Shown in pieces: positions 51,685-61,098 of a stretch of 64,000 nt of DNA. A program made the translations under genes and the position numbers. Every line of letters begins with the position of its first letter. The first letter of the stretch is position 1. A model generated the notes under the pieces. That model did no database searches. It had not been told where the DNA came from and worked only from the letters and a program-made list of their open reading frames with translations. Where the stretch lies: positions 2,136,001 to 2,200,000 of the forward strand of contig NZ_CP017024.1 in assembly GCF_014522265.1 (NCBI RefSeq). Direction: 5' to 3'. Origin of the DNA: Pseudomonas oryzihabitans. GTDB lineage: Bacteria; Pseudomonadota; Gammaproteobacteria; Pseudomonadales; Pseudomonadaceae.

Positions 51685-52611
51685 ATGGGCAAAATCGCGG
51701 TCATCGGCAGCAACATGGTCGATCTCATCACCTACATCGAGCGACTGCCCGTGCAGGGCGAGACGCTGGAGGCGCCGGACTTCGCCCTCGGCTGTGGCGG
51801 CAAGGGCGCCAACCAGGCGGTCGCCGCGGCCAAGCTGGGCAGCGAGGTGCTGATGGTGACCAAGGTCGGCGACGACCTCTTCGCCGACAACACCCTGGCC
51901 AACTTCCGCCGCTTCGGTATCGACACCCGTCACGCGACCCGTGCGCCGGGTCGCTCCAGCGGGGTGGCGCCGATCTTCGTCCAGCCCGACTCGCACAACA
52001 GCATCCTCATCGTGAAGGGCGCCAACGCCGCCCTCGGCCCGGCGGACATCCAGGCCGCGGAAGCCGATCTGCGCGATTGCGCGCTGATCGTGCTGCAGCT
52101 GGAAATCGCCCTGGAGACGGTCTACGCGGCCATCGACTGCGGCCAGCGCCTGGGCATCCCCGTGCTGCTCAATCCGGCGCCGGCAGTGGCCGACCTGAGC
52201 GCCACGCACCTCGCCCGGCTGGATTACTTCGTCCCCAACGAGACCGAACTGGCCCTGGTCAGCGGTCTGCCCGTGCAGGATCGCGAGAGCGCCTTCGCCG
52301 CCGCGCGGGTGCTGGCCGGTCGCGGCATCCGCCACGTGGTGGTCACCCTGGGCGCCGCGGGCGCGCTGTACGTGGGCGAGGAGGGCGAATTCAGCCTTCC
52401 CGGCCAGCCGGTGGCGGCCATCGACACCACCGGCGCCGGCGATGCCTTCATCGGCTGCTTCGCCCATGGCCGCGTCCAGGGCCTCGGCCTGCGGGACGCC
52501 ATGCAGCGGGCCGTGGCCTATTCGGCACTGTCGGTCACCGGGCGCGGCACCCAGACCTCCTATCCCGAGGCCGCGGTCTTCGAAGACTACCTCGCGTCCC
52601 TGGATCTCTGA
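51685..52611 (+). CDS. deoK: ribokinase-family sugar kinase, probable deoxyribokinase
   Basis: A PfkB-family kinase of 308 residues with GGKGANQAVAAAKLG near the N-terminus and the anion-hole signature DTTGAGDAFIGCF near the C-terminus, whose Asp is the catalytic base. Sequence alone says ribokinase-like. The neighbours (FucP-type permease, DUF4432 epimerase-like protein, DeoR regulator, deoC) point to phosphorylation of 2-deoxyribose to deoxyribose 5-phosphate. GGAGG lies upstream of the ATG. Ribose cannot be excluded, but no ribose ABC genes are present. Confidence 0.82.
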   Translation: MGKIAVIGSNMVDLITYIERLPVQGETLEAPDFALGCGGKGANQAVAAAKLGSEVLMVTKVGDDLFADNTLANFRRFGIDTRHATRAPGRSSGVAPIFVQPDSHNSILIVKGANAALGPADIQAAEADLRDCALIVLQLEIALETVYAAIDCGQRLGIPVLLNPAPAVADLSATHLARLDYFVPNETELALVSGLPVQDRESAFAAARVLAGRGIRHVVVTLGAAGALYVGEEGEFSLPGQPVAAIDTTGAGDAFIGCFAHGRVQGLGLRDAMQRAVAYSALSVTGRGTQTSYPEAAVFEDYLASLDL

Positions 52612-52658
52612 CGCAAGGTCGGCAATCCCTCACCCTGGCACCCCTACGGAGAACAACA

Positions 52659-53990
52659 ATGAGCCAGTCATCCCTGCGGCCCAGCGCCGACGGCTACTAC
52701 CTGAACCGCACGCCGTGGTTCGCCTTCATCCTGCTGTGCTGCATCTTCGCGCTCTGGGCCGCCGCGGCGAGCATGAACGACGTGCTCATCGCCCACTTCA
52801 AGAAGGCCTTCCTGCTCAGTGACTTCCAGACCGCCTTCGTCCAGTCGGCCTTCTACCTCGGCTATTTCTTCCTGGCCCTGCCGGCCGCGCTGATGGTGCG
52901 GCGCTTCAGCTACAAGACGACCATCCTCTTCGGCCTGTTCCTCTACATGGTCGGCTGCCTACTGTTCTTTCCGGCCGCCTCCATGGCCAAGTACGGCATG
53001 TTCCTGCTGGCGCTGTTCGTGATCGCCGCCGGGCTGTCCTTCCTGGAGACCGCCTGCAACACCTATTCGACCCTGCTCGGGCCGCGCGAGACCGGCACCC
53101 GCCGGCTGAACATCTCCCAGACCTTCCACCCCTTCGGCGCCATGACCGGCGTCTACGTGGGCAGCTTCGTGATGTTCAAGGACGGCGACGCCAGCCAGGC
53201 GCAGCTGCTGCAGATGAATCCCGCTGAGGCCGCCGCCCAGCAGCTGCAGATGATCCAGGCCACCCTGACGCCCTACCAGTGGATGATCGGCGTGCTGGTG
53301 CTGATCTTCGTGCTGATCGCCTGCACCCGCTATCCGGCCTGCAAGGGCAACGATGCCGTGCGCAGCGAAAGCGACGGTATCGCCGCCAGCCTCGGGCGGC
53401 TGCGGCGCAATCCGCGCTTCGTCTTTGGCGTGCTGGCGCAGTTCCTCTATGTCGGCGCCCAGGTCGGCGTCTGGAGCTTCACCATCCGCCTGGCCATGCA
53501 GCTCGGCGGCATGAACGAGCGCAGCGCCTCCTGGTTCCTGCTCACCACCTTCGCCGCTTATTTCGTCGGCAAGCTGATCGCCAACCTGCTGATGCGTCGC
53601 TGGCATCCGGCCAAGGTGCTGGGCGTCTACGGGGTGCTGTGCATCGCCCTGCTGGCCTACACCATCCTGGTGCCCAACATCACCGCGGTGTACGCCGCCG
53701 TGGGCGTGAGCATCTTCCTCGGCCCCTGCTGGCCGACCATCTATGGCCTGACCGTCGACGGCATCGGCCGCGACACCGAATTCGGCGGCTCGCTGCTGGT
53801 GATGAGCATCGTCGGCGGCGGGGTGATCCCGATCTTCCAGGGCCTGCTGTCGGACTACACCGGCGGCAACATGCAGCTGGCCTATTCGGTGCCGCTGCTG
53901 TGCTTCACGGTGATCGTCGCCTACGCCCTCTATTGCCTGCGTCATCCGGCCAGCGAGCGGCTGCCGGTGGGCGCCGCCCAGACCGCCTGA
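52659..53990 (+). CDS. deoP: FucP-type MFS sugar permease, probable deoxyribose transporter
   Basis: A 443-residue major-facilitator protein with 12 membrane segments, of the fucose:proton symporter group (QSAFYLGYFFLALPAALM, FLETACNTYSTLLGP, ISQTFHPFGAMTG). DeoP of the Salmonella deoQKPX regulon belongs to this type. The ATG at 52659 follows ACGGAGAACAACA. It lies between the kinase and the DUF4432 gene, as expected for a deoxyribose uptake operon. Confidence 0.85.
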   Translation: MSQSSLRPSADGYYLNRTPWFAFILLCCIFALWAAAASMNDVLIAHFKKAFLLSDFQTAFVQSAFYLGYFFLALPAALMVRRFSYKTTILFGLFLYMVGCLLFFPAASMAKYGMFLLALFVIAAGLSFLETACNTYSTLLGPRETGTRRLNISQTFHPFGAMTGVYVGSFVMFKDGDASQAQLLQMNPAEAAAQQLQMIQATLTPYQWMIGVLVLIFVLIACTRYPACKGNDAVRSESDGIAASLGRLRRNPRFVFGVLAQFLYVGAQVGVWSFTIRLAMQLGGMNERSASWFLLTTFAAYFVGKLIANLLMRRWHPAKVLGVYGVLCIALLAYTILVPNITAVYAAVGVSIFLGPCWPTIYGLTVDGIGRDTEFGGSLLVMSIVGGGVIPIFQGLLSDYTGGNMQLAYSVPLLCFTVIVAYALYCLRHPASERLPVGAAQTA

Positions 53991-54003
53991 GGAGGGCACC
54001 GCC

Positions 54004-55089
54004 ATGTCCGTACGCCTGCCCCTGCAGCCTGAGCAATTCACCGCGTGCGAGCGTACCCTGCTCGCCAGCGACGCCTTCCAGGTGCGCGCCTGGACCTATC
54101 CCTCCGGGGTGCGCGCCCTGGCGCTGGAGAATCGCCGTGGCCGGCTGATCGTACTGCCCTACCAGGGGCAGATGGTCTGGGACGCCAGCTTCGACGGCTG
54201 CCGCCTGACCATGCCCGGATTGTTCGACCAGCCGCGGCCAACCCGGCGGATCATCGAGACCTATGGCTGCTTCATGTTCCACGCCGGGGTGCTGCGCAAC
54301 GGCTGCCCGGCGCCGGAGGACAGCCACGAGCTGCACGGCGAACTGCCCTGCGCGCCGCTGGACGAGGCCTGGCTGGAGCTGGGCCGGGACGCTGAGGGTG
54401 ACTTCCTGCGCCTGGGCGGTCGCCATGACTACGCCATGGGCTTTGGCGATCGCTATCGCGCCCAGCCCAGGGTGACCCTGAGACCGGACAGCGCCGTGTT
54501 CGAGCTGGGCCTGGAAGTGGAAAACCAGGCCGGCCAGCCCATGGACCTGATGTACATGGCGCACATGAACTACGCCTACGTACCTGGCGGCCGCTTCCAT
54601 GAGCCGCTCGGCGTGGCCCGCACCCGGGTGCGTACCAGCGTGCCGGCCCATGTGCGGCCGACCGCCGACTGGCAGGCCTTCATCGCCGAGCTGGCGGAAG
54701 ATTCGGAGCGGCTGCGGGTGCTGGATGCGCCCGCGCGCTACCAGCCGGAAATCGTCAGCTTCATCGATGCCCCGGGCACCGACGCGGCGGGGGAAGCGCA
54801 CTTCCTGCTGGAGCATCCGGACGGCGCCGCCTTCTACACGGCCTATCGCCCGGCGGCCTTGCCCCATGCCACGCGCTGGGTGCTGCACAACCCCGATCAG
54901 CAGGTGGCGGCCTTCGTGCTGCCGGCGACCTGTGAGCCGGAGGGCTATCTGGCCGAGACCGCCAAGGGCCAGGTGCAACAGCTGCAGCCGGGTGAACGGC
55001 GCGCCTTCAGCGTGCGTACCGGCTATCTCGCCGCCGCCGAGCGCGAGGCGCTGTTGGCGCGCCTGGCCGACCCGGCGCGGATCAGGTAA
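54004..55089 (+). CDS. DUF4432/aldose 1-epimerase-like protein
   Basis: A 361-residue galactose-mutarotase-like protein. The beta-rich sequence has segments such as LPYQGQMVWDASFDG, CFMFHAGVLRNG and LMYMAHMNYAYVPGGRF, with His residues suited to sugar anomer conversion. It is probably a mutarotase for deoxyribose, comparable to the extra gene of deo regulons in enterics; this is inferred. It lies 13 bases after deoP and is convergent with the DeoR gene, overlapping it by eight bases. Confidence 0.75.
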   Translation: MSVRLPLQPEQFTACERTLLASDAFQVRAWTYPSGVRALALENRRGRLIVLPYQGQMVWDASFDGCRLTMPGLFDQPRPTRRIIETYGCFMFHAGVLRNGCPAPEDSHELHGELPCAPLDEAWLELGRDAEGDFLRLGGRHDYAMGFGDRYRAQPRVTLRPDSAVFELGLEVENQAGQPMDLMYMAHMNYAYVPGGRFHEPLGVARTRVRTSVPAHVRPTADWQAFIAELAEDSERLRVLDAPARYQPEIVSFIDAPGTDAAGEAHFLLEHPDGAAFYTAYRPAALPHATRWVLHNPDQQVAAFVLPATCEPEGYLAETAKGQVQQLQPGERRAFSVRTGYLAAAEREALLARLADPARIR

Positions 55090-55846
55090 GCAGTTGCGCG
55101 CCGTTCGCCTCGATCCGCTCGCGATAGCTGCGCGGAATGCGCCCGTCGCTGACCACCCCGTCGAAGTCGTCGAGCGCCGCGAAATGCGCGGCGCGCACCA
55201 CGTCGAACTTGGTATGGTCGACCAGCAGCAGCCGCTGCTGGGCCTGGCGCAGGACCTTCTGCTTGACCTCGACCTCGTTGAAGTTGAAGCAGGTGACGCC
55301 GAAGTCCTCGCTCACCCCGGCCGCCGAGACGAAGGCGTGGGTGAGGCGCACGCCGTCGAGCACCCCGGTCTCCAGGCGACTCTCGAAGATCTGGTTCTTG
55401 CGCTGGAAGGTCCCGCCGCACACCACCAGGGTGCAGTTGACCTTCTGCTGCAGCTTGAGCAGCACATTGAGCGAGTGGCAGACGGCGGTGAATTCCAGGT
55501 CATCGGGAATGAAGTCCACCACGAAGGGCGTGGTGGTCCCGCAATCGAGGAAGACGGTGTCGCCGGCGCGGATCTGCGCCGCGGCCAGCCGACCGATGCG
55601 GCGCTTTTCCTCGACCTGGCGCAGGTCCTGTTCCACCACCTGGTAGCCGGGCGCCTCGCTGCCGCCGACATCGCGGGTGACGTGACCGCCGAGCAGACGC
55701 AGGCCGTCCGGCGGGAGCCGCAGGTCGCGTCTCAGCGTCATTTCCGAGACACCCAGCAGCTGGGCCATCTCGCGCAGGTGAATGGCGTGCTGATCCTGCA
55801 GCGCCTGGTGCATCAGCTTGAGCCGAGCGGCTTTCTTGCTATCCAT
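55082..55846 (-). CDS. DeoR family transcriptional repressor
   Basis: A 254-residue DeoR-type regulator with the helix-turn-helix MAQLLGVSEMTLRRDL and a sugar-phosphate-binding C-terminal domain (DCGTTTPFVVDF, VVCGGTF, HTKFD). It probably represses the deo genes around it and responds to deoxyribose or its phosphate, like DeoQ. It is divergent from deoC with a 94-base gap. The AT-rich dyad found before deoK is not repeated in that gap. Confidence 0.88.
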   Translation of the reverse strand: MDSKKAARLKLMHQALQDQHAIHLREMAQLLGVSEMTLRRDLRLPPDGLRLLGGHVTRDVGGSEAPGYQVVEQDLRQVEEKRRIGRLAAAQIRAGDTVFLDCGTTTPFVVDFIPDDLEFTAVCHSLNVLLKLQQKVNCTLVVCGGTFQRKNQIFESRLETGVLDGVRLTHAFVSAAGVSEDFGVTCFNFNEVEVKQKVLRQAQQRLLLVDHTKFDVVRAAHFAALDDFDGVVSDGRIPRSYRERIEANGAQLLT

Positions 55847-55940
55847 GAGGGGTGCGCTACGGGAGTCCGACTAGAGGTGCAGGCCGCACCAACCAAGAAT
55901 TCTGATCCGATCATACGCTACCCGTGCCTGAGGAGGCCCC

Positions 55941-56618
55941 ATGCAGCTTGAACCCGGCGAACTCGCCAAGACCATCGACCACACCCTGCTCGCCGCCGAT
56001 GCCCGCCGCGCCCAGATCGAGCGCCTGTGCCAGGAGGCGCGTACCCATGGCTTCTACTCGGTGTGCGTGAATTCCGCCCAGGTCCCCCACGCCGCGGCGC
56101 AACTGGCCGGCAGTGCGGTCAAGGTCTGCGCGGTGGTGGGCTTTCCGCTCGGCGCCGGGCTGAGCGCGGCCAAGGCCTTCGAAGCCGAGCAGGCCATCGC
56201 CGCCGGGGCGGGGGAGATCGACATGGTGCTCAACATCGGCTGGCTCAAGGATGGCCTGCTGGACGAGGTCTCCGCCGACATCGCCGCGGTCCAGGCCGCC
56301 TGCGGTGCGGTACCGCTCAAGGTGATCTTGGAGACCGGTCTGCTCGACGAGCCCCAGAAGCGCCAGGCCTGCCGGATCTGTCGCGACCTCGGGGTCGCCT
56401 TCGTCAAGACCTCGACCGGTTTCGGCCACGGCGGCGCGACCCTGGAGGATATCCGCCTGATGCGCGAGGAGGTGGGTCCGGAGATGGGCGTCAAGGCCTC
56501 CGGTGGCGTGCGCGATCGCGTCACCGCCCAGGCCATGCTGGACGCCGGCGCGACCCGCCTGGGGACCAGTTCCGGCGTGGCCATCGTCAGCGGCGGCGAG
56601 GGTGGGGCGGGGTATTAG
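55941..56618 (+). CDS. deoC: deoxyribose-phosphate aldolase DeoC
   Basis: Class I aldolase that splits 2-deoxyribose 5-phosphate into glyceraldehyde 3-phosphate and acetaldehyde. It is 225 residues. The Schiff-base Lys is in FVKTSTGF and the second active-site Lys in [10 protein letters not shown] strong GAGGAGG precedes the ATG. It completes the pathway from external deoxyribose to central metabolism; acetaldehyde would need an aldehyde dehydrogenase, but the one in this window belongs to a separate operon. Confidence 0.95.
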   Translation: MQLEPGELAKTIDHTLLAADARRAQIERLCQEARTHGFYSVCVNSAQVPHAAAQLAGSAVKVCAVVGFPLGAGLSAAKAFEAEQAIAAGAGEIDMVLNIGWLKDGLLDEVSADIAAVQAACGAVPLKVILETGLLDEPQKRQACRICRDLGVAFVKTSTGFGHGGATLEDIRLMREEVGPEMGVKASGGVRDRVTAQAMLDAGATRLGTSSGVAIVSGGEGGAGY

Positions 56619-56630
56619 AGCAGGACGCCT

Positions 56631-56714
56631 GTAGGTTGGGTTGAGCGCAGCGAAGCCCAACGATGCCGCCTGGTGTTGGGCTTCGGCGGAGGAGCCGCCT
56701 CAGCCCAACCTACG
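56631..56714. repeat. GTAGGTTGGG inverted-repeat element, copy 2
   Basis: GTAGGTTGGGTTGAG at the left faces CTCAGCCCAACCTAC at the right, with AAGCCCAAC and TTGGGCTTCG inside, as in the element at 32535. It lies between convergent deoC and cobM. Confidence 0.78.
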
Positions 56715-56718
56715 CGTG

Positions 56719-57450
56719 CTACCCCGGTCCTTGCCGATACAGCTTGGAATCCTGGAAATCTCCCGGTGCCAGCACCTCGCCGACCAGGATCAGGGCAGTG
56801 CGGCGGAAATCCTTGTCCCGCGCCCGTTCGACGATGTCGGCCAGGGTGCCCTGGATGCTGTCCTGGTCCGGCCAGCTGGCGCGGTGGACGATGGCCACCG
56901 GGCAGGCAGGGCCATAGTGCGGCAGGAGGTCGGCGACGATGCGTTCCAGCTGGCCGACGCCGAGGTGGATGGCCAGGGTCGCGCGGTGGCGGGCCAGGTC
57001 GGCCAGCGCCTCGCCTTCCGGCATGGCCGTGCGACTGGCATAGCGGGTGAGGATCACCGTCTGGCTGACCCCGGGCAGGGTCAGTTCGCAACCCAGCAGG
57101 GCGGCGCAGGCGGCGGTGGCGGTCACGCCGGGAACGATCTCGTAGGGAATGCACAGCGCCTGCAGGCGGCGGATCTGTTCGCCGATGGCGCCATACAGCG
57201 AGGGATCGCCGGAATGCACCCGGGCCACGTCCTGGCCGCGGGCATGGGCGGCGGCCAGGTGGCCGACGATGGCCTCCAGGTCCAGGTGGGCGGTGTCGAT
57301 CACCGTCTCGGCCTGGTGACCCTCCAGCACCGCGGGCGGCACCAGGGAGCCGGCATAGAGGATCACCGGGCACTGGCGGATCAGCCGCTGACCTTTGACG
57401 GTGATGAGGTCGGGATCGCCGGGGCCGGCGCCGATGAAATGGACGGTCAT
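56719..57450 (-). CDS. cobM: precorrin-4 C11-methyltransferase
   Basis: SAM-dependent methyltransferase of the corrin ring, 243 residues. The tetrapyrrole methylase signatures GAGPGDPDLITVKG and HSGDPSLYGAIGEQ are present, with YEIVPGVTATAACAALLG and ILTRYASRTAMPEGE, which mark the CobM/CbiF type. Its ATG overlaps the cobK stop (ATGA). Confidence 0.95.
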   Translation of the reverse strand: MTVHFIGAGPGDPDLITVKGQRLIRQCPVILYAGSLVPPAVLEGHQAETVIDTAHLDLEAIVGHLAAAHARGQDVARVHSGDPSLYGAIGEQIRRLQALCIPYEIVPGVTATAACAALLGCELTLPGVSQTVILTRYASRTAMPEGEALADLARHRATLAIHLGVGQLERIVADLLPHYGPACPVAIVHRASWPDQDSIQGTLADIVERARDKDFRRTALILVGEVLAPGDFQDSKLYRQGPG

Positions 57451-58169
57451 GGGATTTCCTCGGCGAGGGCGGTGAGCAGGTCGGTGACACTGGCGAATTC
57501 GCGATCGACGCTAGGCAGGGCTGGGCGACGCAGGATCAGTACCGGCAGGCCCCGCTCGCGGGCGACCTGCAGCTTGGGTTGGGTAGCGGCGCTACCACTG
57601 TTCTTGCTGATCAGCACATCGAAGTCACCCTGGGCGAAGAGCGCGCGCTCGGCCTCCAGGGCGAAGGGGCCGCGGTCGGCGATGATCCGCGCCCGGACGT
57701 GACCGGGATGGGTATCGAGCAGGCGCAGGGTCCAGAACTGCCCGCCGGGAATCTCCTGGAGATGCTCCAGCGGCTCGCGACCCAGGGTGAAGAAGGGGCG
57801 GGCGAAGGGTGCCAGGGTTCGCTGCAGCTCGGCCCAGTCGGCCACCTCGCGCCAGTCGTCTTCTGGTCCGGCCTGCCAGCCGGGTCGGCGCAGCGCCCAG
57901 CAGGGGAGGCCAGCGTCAGCAGCGGCCCGCGCGGCGTTGTGGCTGATCCGGGCGGCGTAGGGGTGGGTAGCGTCCATCAGCAGGTCGATGCCTTCACTGC
58001 GGAGAAAGGCGCTCAGCCCCTCGGCGCCACCATAGCCGCCGACTCGCACCTGGCAGGGCAGGTCCTGAGGCACCCGGCCGAGACCGGCTAGGCTGTAGAT
58101 CGCCTTCGCCGGCAGTGTGCGGGCGATGGCCAGGGCTTCGGTGGTGCCGCCGAGCAGGAGGATCTTCAT
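57447..58169 (-). CDS. cobK: precorrin-6A reductase
   Basis: NADPH-dependent reductase of precorrin-6A, 240 residues, with LLGGTTEALAIARTL at the N-terminus, DATHPYAARIS and SKNSGSAATQPKL near the C-terminus, all CobK motifs. It is transcribed with cobM. Upstream toward cobL lies a 341-base gap filled by a repeat element. Confidence 0.94.
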   Translation of the reverse strand: MKILLLGGTTEALAIARTLPAKAIYSLAGLGRVPQDLPCQVRVGGYGGAEGLSAFLRSEGIDLLMDATHPYAARISHNAARAAADAGLPCWALRRPGWQAGPEDDWREVADWAELQRTLAPFARPFFTLGREPLEHLQEIPGGQFWTLRLLDTHPGHVRARIIADRGPFALEAERALFAQGDFDVLISKNSGSAATQPKLQVARERGLPVLILRRPALPSVDREFASVTDLLTALAEEIP

Positions 58170-58215
58170 GGGCGGTCTTCCGTCAGAGTGGCGGAGGCTT
58201 CGTCATGCATGGCGT

Positions 58216-58430
58216 GCCCTCACCCCCGGCCCCTCTCCCGGGGGGAGAGGGGAGCAAAGCCAGTGCCTGGGATCGAGCGGCGGAATAGGCGTATTGGTCT
58301 CGTAGGCGGCTTGCCCGCCGATGATCACAGGGTGCTCAGCAAGCGTCGTGGGCGTCAGCCCGGACACCAGACTTCCAAGCCTCCACCGAACTGCCTCCTC
58401 GCCCCTACGGGGAGAGGGCTGGGGTGAGGG
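58216..58430. repeat. CTC-rich MITE-like element, copy 3
   Basis: CCCTCACCCCCGGCCCCTC at the left end and GAGAGGGCTGGGGTGAGGG at the right end are inverted copies of one motif, enclosing about 170 bases of unrelated sequence. It fills most of the gap 58170-58510 between cobK and cobL; the 80 bases on its right show nothing recognisable. Confidence 0.8.
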
Positions 58431-58510
58431 GGCCAGGCGCCGCTCACAGTCTTCAGGGATGAAGGAGGCACACCCAATCATCCTCTCTACTTTTGCCGAG
58501 CGACGGCCAC

Positions 58511-59713
58511 TCACGGCTTCACCACGTCCAACAAGGTGATGGGCAGCGCCGCGCGCCAGGTGTCGAAGGCGCCCAGTGGCTGGGCCTGGGCCACCTGCAG
58601 GCGGGTCAGGTCGCCGCCGTGGCGTTCGCGAAAGGCCACCAAGGCGGCTTCGGTCTGCAGGGTCACGGCGTTGGCGACCAGGCGACCGCCGGGGCGCAGC
58701 GCGGTCCAGCAAGCGTCCAGCACGCCCGGCGCGGTAAGCCCACCGCCGATGAAGATGGCGTCCGGGGTGGCCAGACCGGCCAGCGCCTCGGGCGCCTGGC
58801 CGGCGACCAGTTGCAGGGCCGGGGCGCCGAGCTGGTCGCGGTTATGAAGGATATGGGCCTGGCGATTGGCGTCGACCTCGATGGCCAGCACCCGGCAGCG
58901 GGGATGGCTGCGCGCCCATTCGATGCCGATGGAGCCGCAGCCGGCGCCCACGTCCCACAGCAATTCGCCCGGGCGCGGCGCCAGGCGCGCCAGGGTCACG
59001 GCGCGCACGTCTCGCTTGGTCAGCTGGCCGTCGTGGCGATAGGCGCTGTCCGGCAGACCGGGGGTGAGCGGCAGTCCCGCTTCACCGGTCTCGCTCAGGA
59101 CTTCGATGGCCACCAGGTTGAGCGCTGCCGCCTCCGCCAGCGACCAGTCCTGGGCGCGGCCGCTGATCCGTCGCTCCAGAGGACCGCCCAGGTGCTCCAG
59201 CACCTGCAGCTGGCTGGCGCCAAAGCCCTGGTCCACCAGCAGCGCGGCCAGGGCGGCAGGGCTGTTGCCGTCATTGCTCAGTACCAGCAGGCGTGCGCCG
59301 GGATGCAGGTGGCGCACCACCCCGGCCAGGGGCCGCGCCACCACCGATATCAACGCCACCTCCTGCAACGGCCAGCCCAGACGAGCCGCGGCCAGGGAGT
59401 AGGAGGAGGGCGCCGGCAGCACCTGCAGTTCGTCGGCCGACAGCTGGCGCGAAAGGCTCGCGCCGACGCCGAACAGCATGGGATCGCCGCTGGCCAGCAC
59501 GCAGACCGGGGTGCCGCGGCGGTCCAGGACCGGGGCCAGGGCGAAGGGTTGCGGCCAGGGCTCGCGGATGGCGCGAAGGCAGGGTGGCAGCAGCGCCAGC
59601 TGGCGTGGACCGCCAATGATGACCTGGGCGTCCAGCAGCGCGCGGCGGGCCTGCTTGCCGAGGCCGGGGTAGCCGTCTTCGCCGATACCCACCACGGTCA
59701 GCCAGGGGATCAT
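58511..59713 (-). CDS. cobL: precorrin-6Y C5,15-methyltransferase (decarboxylating)
   Basis: A two-domain enzyme of 400 residues. The N-terminal CbiE-like half ([29 protein letters not shown]) methylates C5; the C-terminal CbiT-like half ([18 protein letters not shown]) methylates C15 and decarboxylates. I chose ATG 59713 ([11 protein letters not shown]); a GTG two codons upstream is possible. It is divergent from cobG across 98 bases. Confidence 0.95.
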   Translation of the reverse strand: MIPWLTVVGIGEDGYPGLGKQARRALLDAQVIIGGPRQLALLPPCLRAIREPWPQPFALAPVLDRRGTPVCVLASGDPMLFGVGASLSRQLSADELQVLPAPSSYSLAAARLGWPLQEVALISVVARPLAGVVRHLHPGARLLVLSNDGNSPAALAALLVDQGFGASQLQVLEHLGGPLERRISGRAQDWSLAEAAALNLVAIEVLSETGEAGLPLTPGLPDSAYRHDGQLTKRDVRAVTLARLAPRPGELLWDVGAGCGSIGIEWARSHPRCRVLAIEVDANRQAHILHNRDQLGAPALQLVAGQAPEALAGLATPDAIFIGGGLTAPGVLDACWTALRPGGRLVANAVTLQTEAALVAFRERHGGDLTRLQVAQAQPLGAFDTWRAALPITLLDVVKP

Positions 59714-59749
59714 GAACACACCTCATCGAACGTCAGCCGACCGGGCGTT

Positions 59750-59778
59750 TTCAAGGGGTCGGGCAAAGCGGGCATAAT
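59750..59778 (+). promoter_or_regulatory. candidate promoter of cobG operon
   Basis: CATAAT (5/6 to TATAAT, 59773-59778) lies 33 bases before the GTG start, with weak TTCAAG 17 bases upstream. No cobalamin riboswitch features can be placed in the 98-base cobL-cobG gap, which is too short for one. Confidence 0.35.
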
Positions 59779-59811
59779 AACGTCTTTCCCCGTTCAGCCC
59801 GACCTTCCGCC

Positions 59812-61098
59812 GTGAATCCTCCTTCTCCCTCCGCCCTCGTCCCGCGGCCTTCGGCCTGTCCGGGGCTGCTGCGCATCGTGCCCGCGCGCGATGGCGGCCT
59901 GTGCCGGGTGAAGTTGCCGGGCGGGCGACTCACGGCAGGCCAGGCGCGGGCCATCGCCGCCGCCAGCGAGCGCTGGGCGAACGGGGTACTGGAGCTGACC
60001 AACAGGGCCAACCTGCAATTGCGCGGCGTGCGCCCGGACGGCGCCGACGCCCTGGTGGCCGCGCTGCAGGCCGCTGGCCTTGGTCCGGCCGATCCGGCCG
60101 CCGACGACGTGCGCAATCTGCTGCTCAGCCCGGCGGCAGGCCGTGATCCTCAGCAGTTGCAGGATGTCCGTCCCCTGGCCGCCGAATTGCTCGCCCTGCT
60201 GGAGGGCGACCGCCGACTGCATGGGCTGTCGGCCAAGTTCGCCCTGCAACTGGATGGCGGCGAAGCCCTGGCGCGGCTCGACCATCCCCATGATGTCTGG
60301 CTGTCGGCTCGCCCCGAAGGCTACCTGCTCGGTCTCGCCGGTATCCCGCTGGATGCGCCAGTTGGATTGATCGCCCCGGGCCAGGAGGTGGCGACCGTCG
60401 CGCGGCTGCTGCATCGCTTTCTCGACCTGGCCGGTCCCGAGCAGGGCCGCCTGCGTCAGCTGCTGGCGCAGCGTCCGGTCGCCGAACTGCTGGCGGGGTT
60501 GGATCTGCTGCCGGTTCCGCGCAGCCCACGCGCGGCGGCCGCAACCGCGCTGCGCCTGGGCAGCCATCCCCAGCTTCAGCCGGGTCGCTGCTGGGTCGGC
60601 GCCCAGCCCGCCCTGGGCCGACTGCCGGCAACCAGCCTGGCTGCCATCGCCGACCTGGCCGAGCACCTCGGCGAGGGCGCGCTGCACCTGACCCCCTGGC
60701 AGGGCCTGCTGCTGCCCGACGTGCCGGTCGACAGGGCCCCCGAGCTGCTCGGCGCTCTGGCCACCCTGGAGCTGACCACCGATCCAGCCGCGCCCCTGGC
60801 CCGGCTGATCGCCTGCACCGGCAGCCAGGGCTGCGCCAAGGGCCAGGCCGACACCAAGGGCGATGCCCTGCGCCTGGCCGAGCGGCTGCCGGCGGACGTG
60901 GAGGTGCATCTCTCCGGTTGCCCGCGCAGTTGCGCCCTGGCCGGCCAGGCACCCCATACCCTCTTGGCGGTGGCTCCCGGCCGCTATGACCTCTTCGTGC
61001 GCGACGCCACCCAGCCCGGTCCGGGCCGGCGGCGCGCCACCCGACTATCCCTCGACGAGGCCGCCGCCTGGCTGGCCCGGAGTCCCAGTGATGCTTGA
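59812..61098 (+). CDS. cobG: precorrin-3B synthase
   Basis: Oxygen-dependent monooxygenase of aerobic cobalamin synthesis, 428 residues, related to sulfite/nitrite reductases. The Fe-S ligands are in CTGSQGC (Cys-x5-Cys) and CPRSC (Cys-x3-Cys) near residues 343-379. The start is GTG at 59812 (MNPPSPSALVPRPS). Its presence shows that the aerobic route is used. It overlaps cobH by eight bases. Confidence 0.93.
   Translation: MNPPSPSALVPRPSACPGLLRIVPARDGGLCRVKLPGGRLTAGQARAIAAASERWANGVLELTNRANLQLRGVRPDGADALVAALQAAGLGPADPAADDVRNLLLSPAAGRDPQQLQDVRPLAAELLALLEGDRRLHGLSAKFALQLDGGEALARLDHPHDVWLSARPEGYLLGLAGIPLDAPVGLIAPGQEVATVARLLHRFLDLAGPEQGRLRQLLAQRPVAELLAGLDLLPVPRSPRAAAATALRLGSHPQLQPGRCWVGAQPALGRLPATSLAAIADLAEHLGEGALHLTPWQGLLLPDVPVDRAPELLGALATLELTTDPAAPLARLIACTGSQGCAKGQADTKGDALRLAERLPADVEVHLSGCPRSCALAGQAPHTLLAVAPGRYDLFVRDATQPGPGRRRATRLSLDEAAAWLARSPSDA

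Noticed and set aside
59714-59811. Cobalamin riboswitch before cobG
   Set aside because: The gap is only 98 bases, much shorter than a cobalamin riboswitch, and no matching box is visible.
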